A stretch of 64,000 bases of DNA, taken from NCBI RefSeq assembly GCF_029478095.1, contig NZ_JAKOAV010000002.1, positions 62,001 to 126,000 on the forward strand, given 5' to 3'. The translations under genes were made by a program, and so were the position numbers. Under the pieces are notes generated by a model. The model did not search any database. It saw only the letters and a list, made by a program, of their open reading frames with translations, and was not told the origin of the DNA. Shown here piece after piece: positions 43,818-51,923 of the stretch (positions within the stretch are counted from its first letter, which is position 1; each line of letters begins with the position of its first letter). The stretch comes from Pelotomaculum isophthalicicum JI (lineage in GTDB: Bacteria; Bacillota; Desulfotomaculia; Desulfotomaculales; Pelotomaculaceae).

Positions 43818-44495
43818 CTAAACAAGAACAATATCCCTGACTACTTGATAGATTTCCTTGTGAATTTCCTCAATATCTCTTAGCCGCCCGCCGGCTACGC
43901 AATTAATCCGGCGCCATTTATGCCGCTCAGCGATTTTGCGGGCATTGTGGTACGATTTTACGATATATTCATAATTTCGTTCATGGATATCTTTTTCTTC
44001 TTCACCCAGCTTGTTAACCCTGCCGTTGATAAGCACTCTGCTATACTCCGGCGGCATATCCAAAAAAATGACTAAATCGGGTGCCGGGAGCTGAAATAAG
44101 GTGAACTCAAAATGCAACAACCAGTTGATATAATTTTCTCTTTCAATATCGTTAGTTATTTTCGCCGCTTGATGAACCATATTCGCCGTCGTATAGCGGT
44201 CGGCGATAATAATACCGCCCTTATTATAGAATTCTTCCCATTCTTTCTTATACGAGGCATACCGGTCAACAGTATAAAATGTGGACGCGATATAAGGATT
44301 CACTTCATTCGGATCACTGCCGAATTCACCGTTTAAGTACATTTTAATTAAGGCCGAAGAACCGCTCCCATAATTTGGAAACTCAACTTTTTTTGTATGA
44401 TAACCCTCCGCCGTCAACCGCTTGTACAGTTTTTCAGCCTGGGTACCCTTGCCGCTTCCGTCGCCCGCTTCTAAAGCTATGAGTTTCCCTTTCAT
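43818..44495 (-). CDS. tmk: Thymidylate kinase
   Basis: 225 residues. The P-loop is LEAGDGSGKGTQAEKL, in the family place but with KGT instead of the usual KTT; FYTVDRYASYKKE, IIADRYTTANMVHQA (the DRY region) and VIFLDMPPEYSRVLI follow. It phosphorylates dTMP to dTDP. Length and order match tmk between holB and the decarboxylase. The gap upstream to holB holds heptamer repeats rather than yaaQ-yaaR. Confidence 0.92.
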   Translation of the reverse strand: MKGKLIALEAGDGSGKGTQAEKLYKRLTAEGYHTKKVEFPNYGSGSSALIKMYLNGEFGSDPNEVNPYIASTFYTVDRYASYKKEWEEFYNKGGIIIADRYTTANMVHQAAKITNDIERENYINWLLHFEFTLFQLPAPDLVIFLDMPPEYSRVLINGRVNKLGEEEKDIHERNYEYIVKSYHNARKIAERHKWRRINCVAGGRLRDIEEIHKEIYQVVRDIVLV

Positions 44496-44532
44496 AATTG
44501 CTTCCGCACAGCCCCCTTGCTTTCCCTATATG

Positions 44533-45990
44533 TTATTCTACCACAACTTTAATACTTTTTAACGTCTGGTCGGACGGTCCCTGGCAAGGCAGTCCAAGTT
44601 TTCTTACCGCCTCCAGGTAATCATAGACTCCGGGAGTTATTTCTTCTCCCGGACACAGTACAGGAATACCCGGCGGGTAAACCGCCACCATCTCGGCGGA
44701 TATCCTGCCGCGGGCTTCTGCCGTCGCAATCCTTCGGACCGGAGCAAACCAGGCGTCCCTAGGCTTCATTCTGACGACCGGACAAGCCGGTATTTCGGGC
44801 AAGTTGACAGGCGCTGCGACAAGCTTGTCCCGCTGCGCTATCTCCGACAAAGCAAAGACCAGGGCGTCGCACTCCGCCGTCGCGCTGCCGGGTGACAAAA
44901 ATGCGACAATATTGACCTGGTCGGCCATTTCAATATAAATATTGTAGCGACTGGATAACAATTCGCCGACCTGATAACCGGTCAGGCCCAAACCTCTAAC
45001 CGATACGACCAGTTTAGTCGAATCAAGAGATTGACTGCCGCCGGCCAGGTACTCTTCTGATAAAACCTCCAGTCCGTTGATACCGGACAGTCGCTTTCTT
45101 GTTTTGTTCGCCAGTCTCAAGGTCCTTTCCAACAAGTCTTCGCCGGTTAAGGCCAGTTGCCGCCTGGTCAGGTCAAGTGAAGCCATCAGAAGATAAGACG
45201 GGCTGGTGGTCTGTAATAAATCCAGCGCGCCGGCCACCGCGCCGGCATCAAGAAGCCTGCCGCTCAGGTGCAACAGCGAACTCTGGGTTAACGAGCCGCC
45301 CATTTTGTGGGTGCTCTGCACGGAAGCATCGGCGCCCGACGCCATGGCGTCACCCGGCAACCCGCGGTGAAACCGCAGGTGGGCGCCATGCGCCTCATCA
45401 ACGAAAAGCGGTTTGCCGGCGGCGTGAGACACCCGGACCTGCCCGGCTAAGTCATCCGCAACCCCGTAATAGTTCGGGCGTACTGTCAGAACTGCCGCGG
45501 CGCCGGGGTTCGCTTCCAGCGCCTGATTTATTTGCCCGGGCGAAACGCCTGAAGCAATTCCAAACTCATTAATTATTCCGGGCATTACATACACCGGGTC
45601 GGCGCCGGACAAAATTAAACCGCCCATTACGGAGCGGTGGGCGTTCCTGGGAACAATTACGCTCCCCCGTTCTCCCACCGCCATTAGTAAAGCATGAATT
45701 CCCACCGTAGTGCCGTTTACCAGAAAAAAACTCTTAGCGGCTCCATAAGCCCGGGCCGCCAACTCCTGAGCCCGGGCAATCACTCCCCGCGGGTTATGCA
45801 AGTCGTCCAGCTCCGGTATCTCCGTCAAATCCAATGCGAACAAAGCCTGTCCTTCAAGAGATGACAGTTCCCCGGACAGACCCCGGCCTTGCTTGTGCCC
45901 AGGCATATGAAAATTTGCCGCTTGTTTCCCGGCATAGACTTGTAATGCTTCAAAAAGGGGAGCGTCACTTTGCCCGTTAATGGTTGACAA
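44533..45990 (-). CDS. Orn/Lys/Arg decarboxylase family PLP enzyme (YaaO-like)
   Basis: 485 residues at most. FHMPGHKQGRG, the VNGTTVGIHALL turn, FVDEAHGAHLRFH and SVQSTHKMGGSLTQSSLLHL with the PLP-binding Lys identify the aspartate-aminotransferase-fold decarboxylases that act on lysine, arginine or ornithine. It stands where yaaO stands in B. subtilis, 37 bases before tmk. The start is doubtful: TTG at 45990 directly abuts GGAGG, while ATT at 45981 lies 9 bases after it. The substrate is not decidable. Confidence 0.9.
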   Translation of the reverse strand: MSTINGQSDAPLFEALQVYAGKQAANFHMPGHKQGRGLSGELSSLEGQALFALDLTEIPELDDLHNPRGVIARAQELAARAYGAAKSFFLVNGTTVGIHALLMAVGERGSVIVPRNAHRSVMGGLILSGADPVYVMPGIINEFGIASGVSPGQINQALEANPGAAAVLTVRPNYYGVADDLAGQVRVSHAAGKPLFVDEAHGAHLRFHRGLPGDAMASGADASVQSTHKMGGSLTQSSLLHLSGRLLDAGAVAGALDLLQTTSPSYLLMASLDLTRRQLALTGEDLLERTLRLANKTRKRLSGINGLEVLSEEYLAGGSQSLDSTKLVVSVRGLGLTGYQVGELLSSRYNIYIEMADQVNIVAFLSPGSATAECDALVFALSEIAQRDKLVAAPVNLPEIPACPVVRMKPRDAWFAPVRRIATAEARGRISAEMVAVYPPGIPVLCPGEEITPGVYDYLEAVRKLGLPCQGPSDQTLKSIKVVVE

Positions 45991-46181
45991 CCTCCAAGCT
46001 AATTGATAACTGACAAATTTACCAAACCATTATTTCGCAGGAAAACACAAGTTATACTAATTAACTATTTTAGCATAACTGTCTCCGCCTTACCAAGTTT
46101 AGGCATAGTTATTCCCAATAGTTTTAGCTCATAGATAACTGATTCCTGGTCAAAATATTTTTAAACAACATTAAAGAAAGG
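45991..46181. promoter_or_regulatory. Divergent promoter region between the decarboxylase and an HTH gene
   Basis: 191 AT-rich bases with no reading frame of note. TATACT and TAACTAT-type hexamers occur on both strands but I could not fix a promoter with confidence. Confidence 0.3.
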
Positions 46182-46466
46182 GTGTGGACAGCCACGGCCG
46201 GGAATATTAAATCGAAAGTCGATGAAAAATCCCTGTCAAAAAAGTATCGCACCAATGTTGGCAGATTAATCAAGGCATTTAAACTCGGTCTTTCCGATCA
46301 AGAAATTGCTGACCGGACCGGTGTTAAGCTCTCCACTATCTATTTAATTAAACAAGACATCGAACTGCTTCACAGGAGGCTACGCCTTGCTAAAAAGAAA
46401 CAAGAGTTGGCAGAAGCTCAGACTTTAGGAAAACACCAAATTTTTTTTAACCCTTTGATAAAATAA
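46182..46466 (+). CDS. Small helix-turn-helix protein
   Basis: 94 residues from GTG 46182, just after AAAGAAAGG. Residues about 32-56 (GLSDQEIADRTGVKLSTIYLIKQDI) form a clear helix-turn-helix of the sigma-70 region 4/LuxR-like type, and a basic coiled helix follows (RRLRLAKKKQELAEAQ). Probably a DNA-binding regulator; target unknown. Its last 49 bases overlap the 3' end of the convergent gin gene. Confidence 0.65.
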   Translation: MWTATAGNIKSKVDEKSLSKKYRTNVGRLIKAFKLGLSDQEIADRTGVKLSTIYLIKQDIELLHRRLRLAKKKQELAEAQTLGKHQIFFNPLIK

Positions 46467-46609
46467 TCATAATCCGGGTTATCCGCGGATAAGGCCATGA
46501 TTTTATTTTCACAGTTGAAACAGATATTATGACCGGTGATAAAAAGCGACTGCTCACCCTCTTGCAGCGCTTGCCGGCAAATAATACATATTGGTGAAAT
46601 GTTGACCAT
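46418..46609 (-). CDS. gin: Anti-sigma-G inhibitor Gin (CsfB)
   Basis: 63 residues. The zinc pair ICIICRQALQEGEQ and GHNICFNCENKIM, and the tail NPDYDYFIKGLKKIW, agree closely with B. subtilis Gin/CsfB in spacing and ending. Gin binds sigma-G (and sigma-E) to prevent early or misplaced forespore transcription. Position near the yaaO-like gene and tmk also agrees. The overlap with a convergent HTH gene is unusual. Confidence 0.9.
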   Translation of the reverse strand: MVNISPICIICRQALQEGEQSLFITGHNICFNCENKIMALSADNPDYDYFIKGLKKIWCFPKV

Positions 46610-46740
46610 CTTTCCATCCCTTCTAAGTTTCCTCAGATAACGTAACGAATAAATAAAAATTATTTAATAAAATATGCATTTAATTATTCTTAGGTGACCT
46701 TTAAGCTTACATCGGATTGTTAATAAAATATTATAATTCA

Positions 46741-46776
46741 AAACCTGCCATCTCAATGGGGGTGGCAGGTTTTTGT
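46741..46776. terminator. Bidirectional terminator downstream of the kor operon
   Basis: AAACCTGCCA and TGGCAGGTTT pair around a C/G-rich loop. T runs follow on the plus strand and a shorter TTTT on the minus strand, where it ends the kor operon. Confidence 0.8.
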
Positions 46777-46813
46777 AATTTTTGTATAATAGTGGGCACC
46801 GTTGAATAAGGGT

Positions 46814-47062
46814 TTAATGCTTCACCTTTTTTTCTATATGTATGGCACAGTCCGGGCAAACGTTCTGGCAAATCCCACAGGCAATACAGTCGTTGTTTGC
46901 CCGGACCGACGGTGTGCCGTAAACACCTAGCACGTTGGACCAGTCCAGGGACTTTTTTGGGCATTTTTCAATGCATAACCCGCAGCCTTTGCATAAACCA
47001 GGGAAAAGTGTAAAAAATCCTTTTTCCGTTTCCTGAGTGCTCGGTTGAAATTCCATAGTCAT
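46814..47062 (-). CDS. korD: 2-oxoacid:ferredoxin oxidoreductase, delta (2x[4Fe-4S]) subunit
   Basis: 82 residues with two cluster motifs: LCKGCGLCIEKCPKKSL and DCIACGICQNVCPDCAIH. Such a ferredoxin subunit passes electrons from the TPP site to soluble ferredoxin. It ends the beta-gamma-delta set on the minus strand and precedes a terminator. An alpha subunit is 3.7 kb upstream. Confidence 0.92.
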   Translation of the reverse strand: MTMEFQPSTQETEKGFFTLFPGLCKGCGLCIEKCPKKSLDWSNVLGVYGTPSVRANNDCIACGICQNVCPDCAIHIEKKVKH

Positions 47063-47102
47063 GGTTAACTTCCTTTCCTTACAATCTTTCGATATCCGGC
47101 TT

Positions 47103-47666
47103 TCAAGCCTCGGCTACCAGTTCAACGCCCCGCTCCATTGCTTTAAAATTCAAATCACGCAATCTCGGCTGCTTTTCAAATTTATAACCCAGCTTTTTTT
47201 CGACGGCAGCTTTGGCCTGATCCAGGGATATTACACCAGTAGCGCCGATAACCGCTCCCATGATGATAATGTTGAACACCCTGGGGTGAAATTCGTTTTT
47301 AGCTACATCGATAGCCGGTATGGGCAAGATTCTGCCTGCTTTTTGGGGCAGTTCACCTTCAATACCCTCGATCCCGCGCTCATAGACAAAAGTGGTATCG
47401 GGGCCTGCATAATTAGCCGTGCGGCGCACGGCGCGGTCACTGAGAGCCACCACGATATCGCCGGTCTGAAATTTTGGCGCGCCGATATTGCCGTCACTAA
47501 TCTGAACATAGGCCACTGACACCCCGCCGCGCTGTTCCACACCGAAATTAGGAATATACAAGGCCTGTTTACCTTCCTCATTTGCCGCTTCCGCGATAAT
47601 CTCAGCTACTGACTGAACTCCCTGGCCACCTTCACCGGCCAGCACAATCTTCATAGTTTTATCCAT
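47103..47666 (-). CDS. korC: 2-oxoacid:ferredoxin oxidoreductase, gamma subunit
   Basis: 187 residues. KIVLAGEGGQGVQSVAEIIAEAA and NFGVEQRGGVSVAYVQISD are the hallmark blocks of the gamma domain of pyruvate/2-oxoglutarate/branched-chain oxoacid ferredoxin oxidoreductases. It overlaps the beta gene by 8 bases and is followed by the delta subunit. Subunit partners share coenzyme A and TPP binding. Confidence 0.93.
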   Translation of the reverse strand: MDKTMKIVLAGEGGQGVQSVAEIIAEAANEEGKQALYIPNFGVEQRGGVSVAYVQISDGNIGAPKFQTGDIVVALSDRAVRRTANYAGPDTTFVYERGIEGIEGELPQKAGRILPIPAIDVAKNEFHPRVFNIIIMGAVIGATGVISLDQAKAAVEKKLGYKFEKQPRLRDLNFKAMERGVELVAEA

Positions 47667-48444
47667 TTAGCCGAGCCCCCTCCTGACCGACTGCCGGCGT
47701 CTTCGTTTCACCCACCTTAAAATAAACCGGCATTTTCTCTTCGATAAAATCCCACGTTTCCGCGGCGTTGGTACGCCAGTTGGTAGGGCAGGCGGAAAGA
47801 GCCTCAACAAAAGAAAAACCAATCTCCATCATCTGATTTTCCAGCGCTTTTTTAATGAAGCTTTTCAACTGGCGGAGGTTGGCGATGCTGCCCCGCGCCA
47901 CATAAGCCCCTTCCCTGCTGACGGACGCGACCATTTCCTGGCCGTGCAGCGGGTATCCGGTAGTTTCAGGATCACGCCCGTAAGGGGTGGTTTCTGTTTT
48001 TTGCCCTGGCATGGTAGTTGGCGCCATTTGTCCGCCGGTCATCGCATACTGAGTGTTGTTGGCCAAAATGGCGGTGATTTTCTCATCGCGCGCGGCCGCG
48101 CTGATGAGGTGCTGCACGCCTATCGAGTAACCTCCCCCGTCACCCATGTAAGCTATGCAGATCAATTCCGGTCTGGCCCGCTTGATGCCGGTTACCACGG
48201 GTGTGGTTCGCCCGTGGTGAGTCTGGATGGAATCCAGGTTAAAAAAGTCCCATGACAGCAAAGAGCAGCCAATATCGCACCCGAACACCGTTCTCCCCTG
48301 GATACCCAGTTCATCAATAGCCTGTCCCAGGCATTTTAAAACCAGGCCGTGGCCGCAACCCGGGCAAAACTTGTGGGGTTTAGTATCTGCCCGCCAGCTT
48401 TGAGGCATGACGGGCTCTATAGCGCAAGAATTATTTACCGACAA
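47659..48444 (-). CDS. korB: 2-oxoacid:ferredoxin oxidoreductase, beta (TPP) subunit
   Basis: 261 residues. HKFCPGCGHGLVLKCLGQA, FGCDIGCSLLSWDFF, AYMGDGGGYSIGVQHLISAA (the GDG motif that holds TPP-Mg) and ILANNTQYAMTGGQMAPTT define the beta subunit. The usual alpha-beta adjacency is broken: alpha lies beyond a 2.35-kb insertion. Ribosome site near the start is weak. Which oxoacid is used (2-oxoglutarate or branched-chain) is not decidable. Confidence 0.92.
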   Translation of the reverse strand: MSVNNSCAIEPVMPQSWRADTKPHKFCPGCGHGLVLKCLGQAIDELGIQGRTVFGCDIGCSLLSWDFFNLDSIQTHHGRTTPVVTGIKRARPELICIAYMGDGGGYSIGVQHLISAAARDEKITAILANNTQYAMTGGQMAPTTMPGQKTETTPYGRDPETTGYPLHGQEMVASVSREGAYVARGSIANLRQLKSFIKKALENQMMEIGFSFVEALSACPTNWRTNAAETWDFIEEKMPVYFKVGETKTPAVGQEGARLNG

Positions 48445-48545
48445 TCCACAGCACCGCCCTCAAGTGGTATTATTACCGAATAATCATATTTTACCTGGCT
48501 GGCGGACAGCTTATACTGTGACTTGTGAAAGAATTTTGGAGAATT

Positions 48546-48572
48546 CAGAAGTCAGGTGTCAGAATTAAGATT
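48546..48572. repeat. GTCAG heptamer array, left edge of the kor insertion
   Basis: GAAGTCAGGTGTCAGAATT, the inverse of the TGACTCC run at 50766-50796. Confidence 0.5.
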
Positions 48573-48593
48573 TAAGAATTAATTTTACCATTA

Positions 48594-48775
48594 GAGACCT
48601 TTGGGTATATAACGCGCCTCATGTTCGGCCCCTATAAATGTACGAGCTCTATCGCCCTCAGGTTCGGTCAAACTCGGCGCTTTGCGCCTCAAACAGTTCC
48701 CTCACTTATCCTCGGGCTCGTCCGCTCTTTGAATAATGCCTCAAAATCGCCGCTTATATATACCCAAAAGTCACT
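48594..48775. repeat. MITE-like repeat, copy 1
   Basis: About 180 bases with imperfect terminal inverted repeats: GACCTTTGGGTATA at one end and, read on the other strand, GACTTTTGGGTATA at the other. An internal GGCGCTTTGCGCC hairpin and CCCCTATAAATGTACGA are shared with copy 2 in the same orientation; I estimate about 85 percent identity by eye. No coding capacity is credible. Confidence 0.75.
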
Positions 48776-49312
48776 TGTCCACAAATTGCAAGGAGCGTAA
48801 TTTCTTAAGCAATTAAAAAAAGCCAGGGACAACCCTAGCTTACCGCTATCGCGAATACCTTTTACTTTGGGTATTTATTTTTCAGAGATTTTTTAGCACA
48901 TTTACACGTCTGACAATTCTTTTTCATAATCTGGCTATCCTTTCTTTACTTCATAACCGTAATTGGTCCTTCACCAAATCACATACCAGCCCTTGCTACG
49001 TCTCGCACCGGTAACGTGGTAGTCTTGGCTTTCGGTAATGCAGCCGTGGAAGCATGTACTCCTTCAAGGTGCAGTTAGTCACATGGTACCAGCGCCGGTG
49101 CCAGTGAAAGTCGATCGGCTGAGATTAAGAATTATTTATAAAAATTTTCTGTATGAAGAAGGAATTATCTAATTAATGTCAAATAATTCATGTACGGCAG
49201 GTATCAAGACACCTTCTTTTTTACAATACAATAGTATATACTATAAATAGCGGACGCCTGCTCAGAGCTTTATCTGAGCGTCGACCTCCACCTTCGGGCG
49301 GGGGTTCGGCTT
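48776..49312. other. Gap between MITE-like copy 1 and the ParB-like gene
   Basis: 537 bases. A 21-codon frame (48862-48927, minus) is described separately. Around 49000-49120 the plus strand reads short coding-like pieces (GNAAVEACTPS then SHGTSAGASES in neighbouring frames) that recall transposase tails, but no intact gene is seen. The remainder is AT-rich. Confidence 0.35.
48862..48927 (-). CDS. Possible 21-residue Cys-rich peptide
   Basis: ATG 48927 to TAA 48862 encodes MKKNCQTCKCAKK plus eight more residues (SLKNKYPK). AAAGGA lies about 10 bases upstream. The CxxCxC motif could bind metal. Such a short frame can arise by chance. Confidence 0.25.
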   Translation of the reverse strand: MKKNCQTCKCAKKSLKNKYPK

Positions 49313-50345
49313 TTATGTCCGAAACAGCTTATTTATTTCATTATTTTTAGAAATAGATTCATTTTGCTGAATAGAACCTGCCTGTAAGTTTTGCTCGTCT
49401 TGAGTCCGTAGATTCTCTGTAATTTTAGGATTTTCGTTTTCAGATGAATCATCTAATGTTTTGTTTAAGCTCAACTTATAATTTGATAATTCTGGGTAAT
49501 TATTAAACAACTCTTCAGGTGTTGTCCTAGTATTTGCCCATGGTTTTCCAGTATCAGACAATGGAAGCAAAAATGCCTTAGTAATACATTTTATTAAATC
49601 ATCAAATATTTTTTTCGGAAGACCTGATTCTGGATATTCTCTTTCATTAAATGATAATTTTAATAATTCTTTAACACCAGACAACGTAAAAAAGCGGGTA
49701 TATGGGTTAACAGTTAATTTTTCATCTTTTAGTATGTCTATCTCTTCCTGTGTCCACCCAGGCAAATCTAAGGCATATTTAAGTAAATGATAATCGCGTA
49801 CATTTCGGCGTACATTCGGCTTTGATGCACCTAATCTCGATGCTATTTCGTTAATTGTTTCACCATGGTTAAACCATCTCGCAGCTCTCCTCATTTTGGC
49901 AATGGGAGACCATTTTTGGATTCCGGGTTCTGTATGACGCTTTGTTAGTACATTTTCTGCCATATTGCGATTTGGAGCCACATCAGCTTTTATTTGGCTG
50001 ATATTTAATATGAGTTCCTCGCTATCCGCTTTTGGAAAACGCTTCTTATACTCTAGAGGTACAAGTGTTGGATTGAGGAGCATTTGACAAGCACAAACAC
50101 GCCGGTTACCCTCTAAAACAACATGTTTTCCATCAATAATACATGTAATTATCCTATCGCCAGGTAGTAAACGTTTTTCACGAATAATATCACTCGCCAA
50201 ATCAACAACTTCTTCATATTTTAAAAGTTGCAACCTAATTTCTTCCTGGGAAGCATTAATACTAGCATCAATCCTAGGGTTTAATTGATCCAAAATAAAG
50301 ATCAAGTGTATTTAAAGTAGCTTCTGCCCAAGAAAAATCATCCAT
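49313..50345 (-). CDS. ParB/Srx-fold nucleoid-type protein with frame break near its start
   Basis: The long frame (from 50305) gives 330 residues: ILDQLNPRIDASIN, the ParB-like VVLEGNRRVCACQMLL motif (the box II-like region of the CTP/ATP fold), and a helix-turn-helix (NEIASRLGASKPNVRRNVRDYHLL). The tail is polar. A good ribosome site (TTGGAGG) and ATG at 50345 precede a 23-codon frame (MDDFSWAEATLNTLDLYFG) one base out of step with the long frame; the only start codon of the long frame is a TTG lacking a ribosome site. So the gene probably carries a +1 frameshift. No ParA partner is present. Confidence 0.65.
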
Positions 50346-50401
50346 AGAAAAACCTCCAAGAATAATAAACTTCCTTTATAATGGGTTAAATTCTTCGACA
50401 T

Positions 50402-50510
50402 TAAATAACAAATCCCTTCCAACTAAACCATATTAAGTCCACATAATTGTTAATAACATCATTTAAAGAATACTTTAATGTTTTAGCATCGGAACAAATT
50501 CGTAGTTGGC
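50402..50510 (-). pseudogene. Gene fragment truncated by MITE-like copy 2
   Basis: The minus strand reads RQLRICSDAKTLKYSLNDVI and ends about 15 residues later at 50402. Its upstream side runs straight into the repeat at 50511, so the 5' part was replaced or removed. It lies 56 bases before the ParB-like start and may have been its operon partner. Family unknown. Confidence 0.4.
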
Positions 50511-50690
50511 GACCTTTGGGTATACAATGCAACTCATATTCGGCCCCTATAAATGTACGATCTCTATCGCCCTCGGGTTCGGTCAAAACTCGGCGCTTTG
50601 CGCCTCAAACAGTTCCCTCACTTATCCTCGGGCTTCTTGCTCTTTGAATTAGGCCTCAAAATCGCCGCTTATGTATCCCCAAAGGTCACT
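50509..50690. repeat. MITE-like repeat, copy 2
   Basis: About 180 bases, same orientation as copy 1. Ends are GACCTTTGGGTATAC and, on the other strand, GACCTTTGGGGATAC. It shares the GGCGCTTTGCGCC hairpin. A shorter echo, GGCCTCAAAATAGCCG, lies at 56215-56230 upstream of ybaB, and GGCGATTTTGAGCCC at 30649-30663 near the split protease. Confidence 0.75.
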
Positions 50691-50761
50691 TATCCACAAT
50701 TCTCGAAAAGCATAATTTCTTATACAAATAAAAAAACAGGAGTCGTTAATCAGAAATTTTT

Positions 50762-50797
50762 ATTCTGACTCCTGACTCCTGAATTCTGACTCCTGTT
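50762..50797. repeat. TGACTCC heptamer array, right edge of the kor insertion
   Basis: Runs of CTGACTCCTGACTCCTGAAT and TTCTGACTCCTG end three bases before the korA stop. Confidence 0.6.
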
Positions 50798-50799
50798 TT

Positions 50800-51888
50800 T
50801 TATTTAAGGATCTCCATCGCCGCGGCTTCCACCTCTTCAGCGGTTATTCCCATACCTGGTTTGAAAAACGTATTAATCTTGGCAGGCGAACCATAAGCAA
50901 CATCTTTAAACAACCTGGAAAGTTGACCGTACGAGGATTCCATCAGCAATATCTGTTTATTGCTTGCCATCAATTCTTTAATTTGCGGAACAGGCAGCGG
51001 ACGCAAGGTCACCGGGCGGAAATAACCGACTCGCAAACCCTTTTCCCGCATGGCTTCCACGGCCGCTTTGATCGCGCGGTAGACAATGCCGTGCCCGACA
51101 ATCACCAGTTCAGCGTCTTCAATGCCGAAAGCATGGTACTCGGCCACCTCCGGACTGATCTTTTCATAGTCCTGTAGAGCGTCCATGACTAATTCGTAGA
51201 GTTCTTCCTCCATATTGTAGGTATTCCTGAAATGGGCGGGAGGCCTGTCCTTCCCGGGCACTCCTTCCTTGCCGACATAAGGCTCGGGGGGAATCAACTC
51301 GATGCCCCGTGCTTCCGGGTCATAAAGCGTCAGCGACTCGCGCATTTTGGCCTGGTAACCGTCCCCCAGCACGAAAGTGGGAAAGCGGTATTTCCACGCC
51401 GTATTAAAAGCCTTGATTGTATAATCATATAGCTCCTGGTGACTGGATGTAGAGTAAACAATGCGCATACCCTCTCCGTTACCGCCGATAGTGGTCATAG
51501 TCACTTCCTGCTGGGAGTAAATCACTGTGGCCGTGGACGGGCCGCCTCTCTGCTGGATAATCAATACAGTAGGCAAACGCATCATTTCAGCCATGGACAT
51601 CGGTTCCTGCATCAGGGTGTTGCCCGGCCCGGCGGTGGCTGTAAAAGCTTTGCGCCCGGCCATAACGCCGCCGATGGTGGTAAAACCGGCTGAAAGTTCA
51701 TCTTCCGTTTGTAAAAATTTTTTGTCATATTTGGGCGCCAGTCTTGTCCAATAGTGCATGATTTCGTTCTGCGGCGTAATCGGGTAGCCATACATGATGT
51801 CGGCCTTGGCGGCCAGCGCGGCCCAGGCAACCACCTCGTTGCCGGTCATAAACGCCTTTTTTTCCTGCTCAACTATTTTTTTCGACAC
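50800..51888 (-). CDS. korA: 2-oxoacid:ferredoxin oxidoreductase, alpha subunit (VorB/KorA)
   Basis: 362 residues. AFMTGNEVVAWAALAAKADIMYGYPITPQNEIMHYW is the alpha N-terminus, followed by FTATAGPGNTLMQEPMSMAEM and GGPSTATVIYSQQEVT, the oxoacid-binding loop. The size fits the VorB/KorA type alpha chain of four-subunit enzymes. Gap upstream to the P-loop gene is 35 bases, so they are likely co-transcribed. Beta lies across the insertion. Confidence 0.92.
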   Translation of the reverse strand: MSKKIVEQEKKAFMTGNEVVAWAALAAKADIMYGYPITPQNEIMHYWTRLAPKYDKKFLQTEDELSAGFTTIGGVMAGRKAFTATAGPGNTLMQEPMSMAEMMRLPTVLIIQQRGGPSTATVIYSQQEVTMTTIGGNGEGMRIVYSTSSHQELYDYTIKAFNTAWKYRFPTFVLGDGYQAKMRESLTLYDPEARGIELIPPEPYVGKEGVPGKDRPPAHFRNTYNMEEELYELVMDALQDYEKISPEVAEYHAFGIEDAELVIVGHGIVYRAIKAAVEAMREKGLRVGYFRPVTLRPLPVPQIKELMASNKQILLMESSYGQLSRLFKDVAYGSPAKINTFFKPGMGITAEEVEAAAMEILK

Positions 51889-51923
51889 TAGTGATCCCCC
51901 TTCGGTCAGTTTCCGTTAATAAA

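Larger units (their letters stand above)
48445..50799. mobile_element. 2.35-kb insertion between korA and korB
   Basis: The alpha and beta genes of one enzyme face the same way but are separated by DNA that has a ParB-like gene, a truncated reading frame, two ~180-bp MITE-like repeats in direct orientation (48594-48775, 50509-50690) and, at its edges, GTCAG/TGACTCC heptamer arrays in inverted orientation (48548-48570 and 50766-50796). The boundaries are placed by the flanking kor genes; no transposase or integrase is present, so the mechanism is open. Confidence 0.6.

Noticed and set aside
49313-50345. Chromosome or plasmid partition system
   Set aside because: A ParB-like fold alone, with no ParA, no parS-like palindromes and a frame break, does not make a partition locus.
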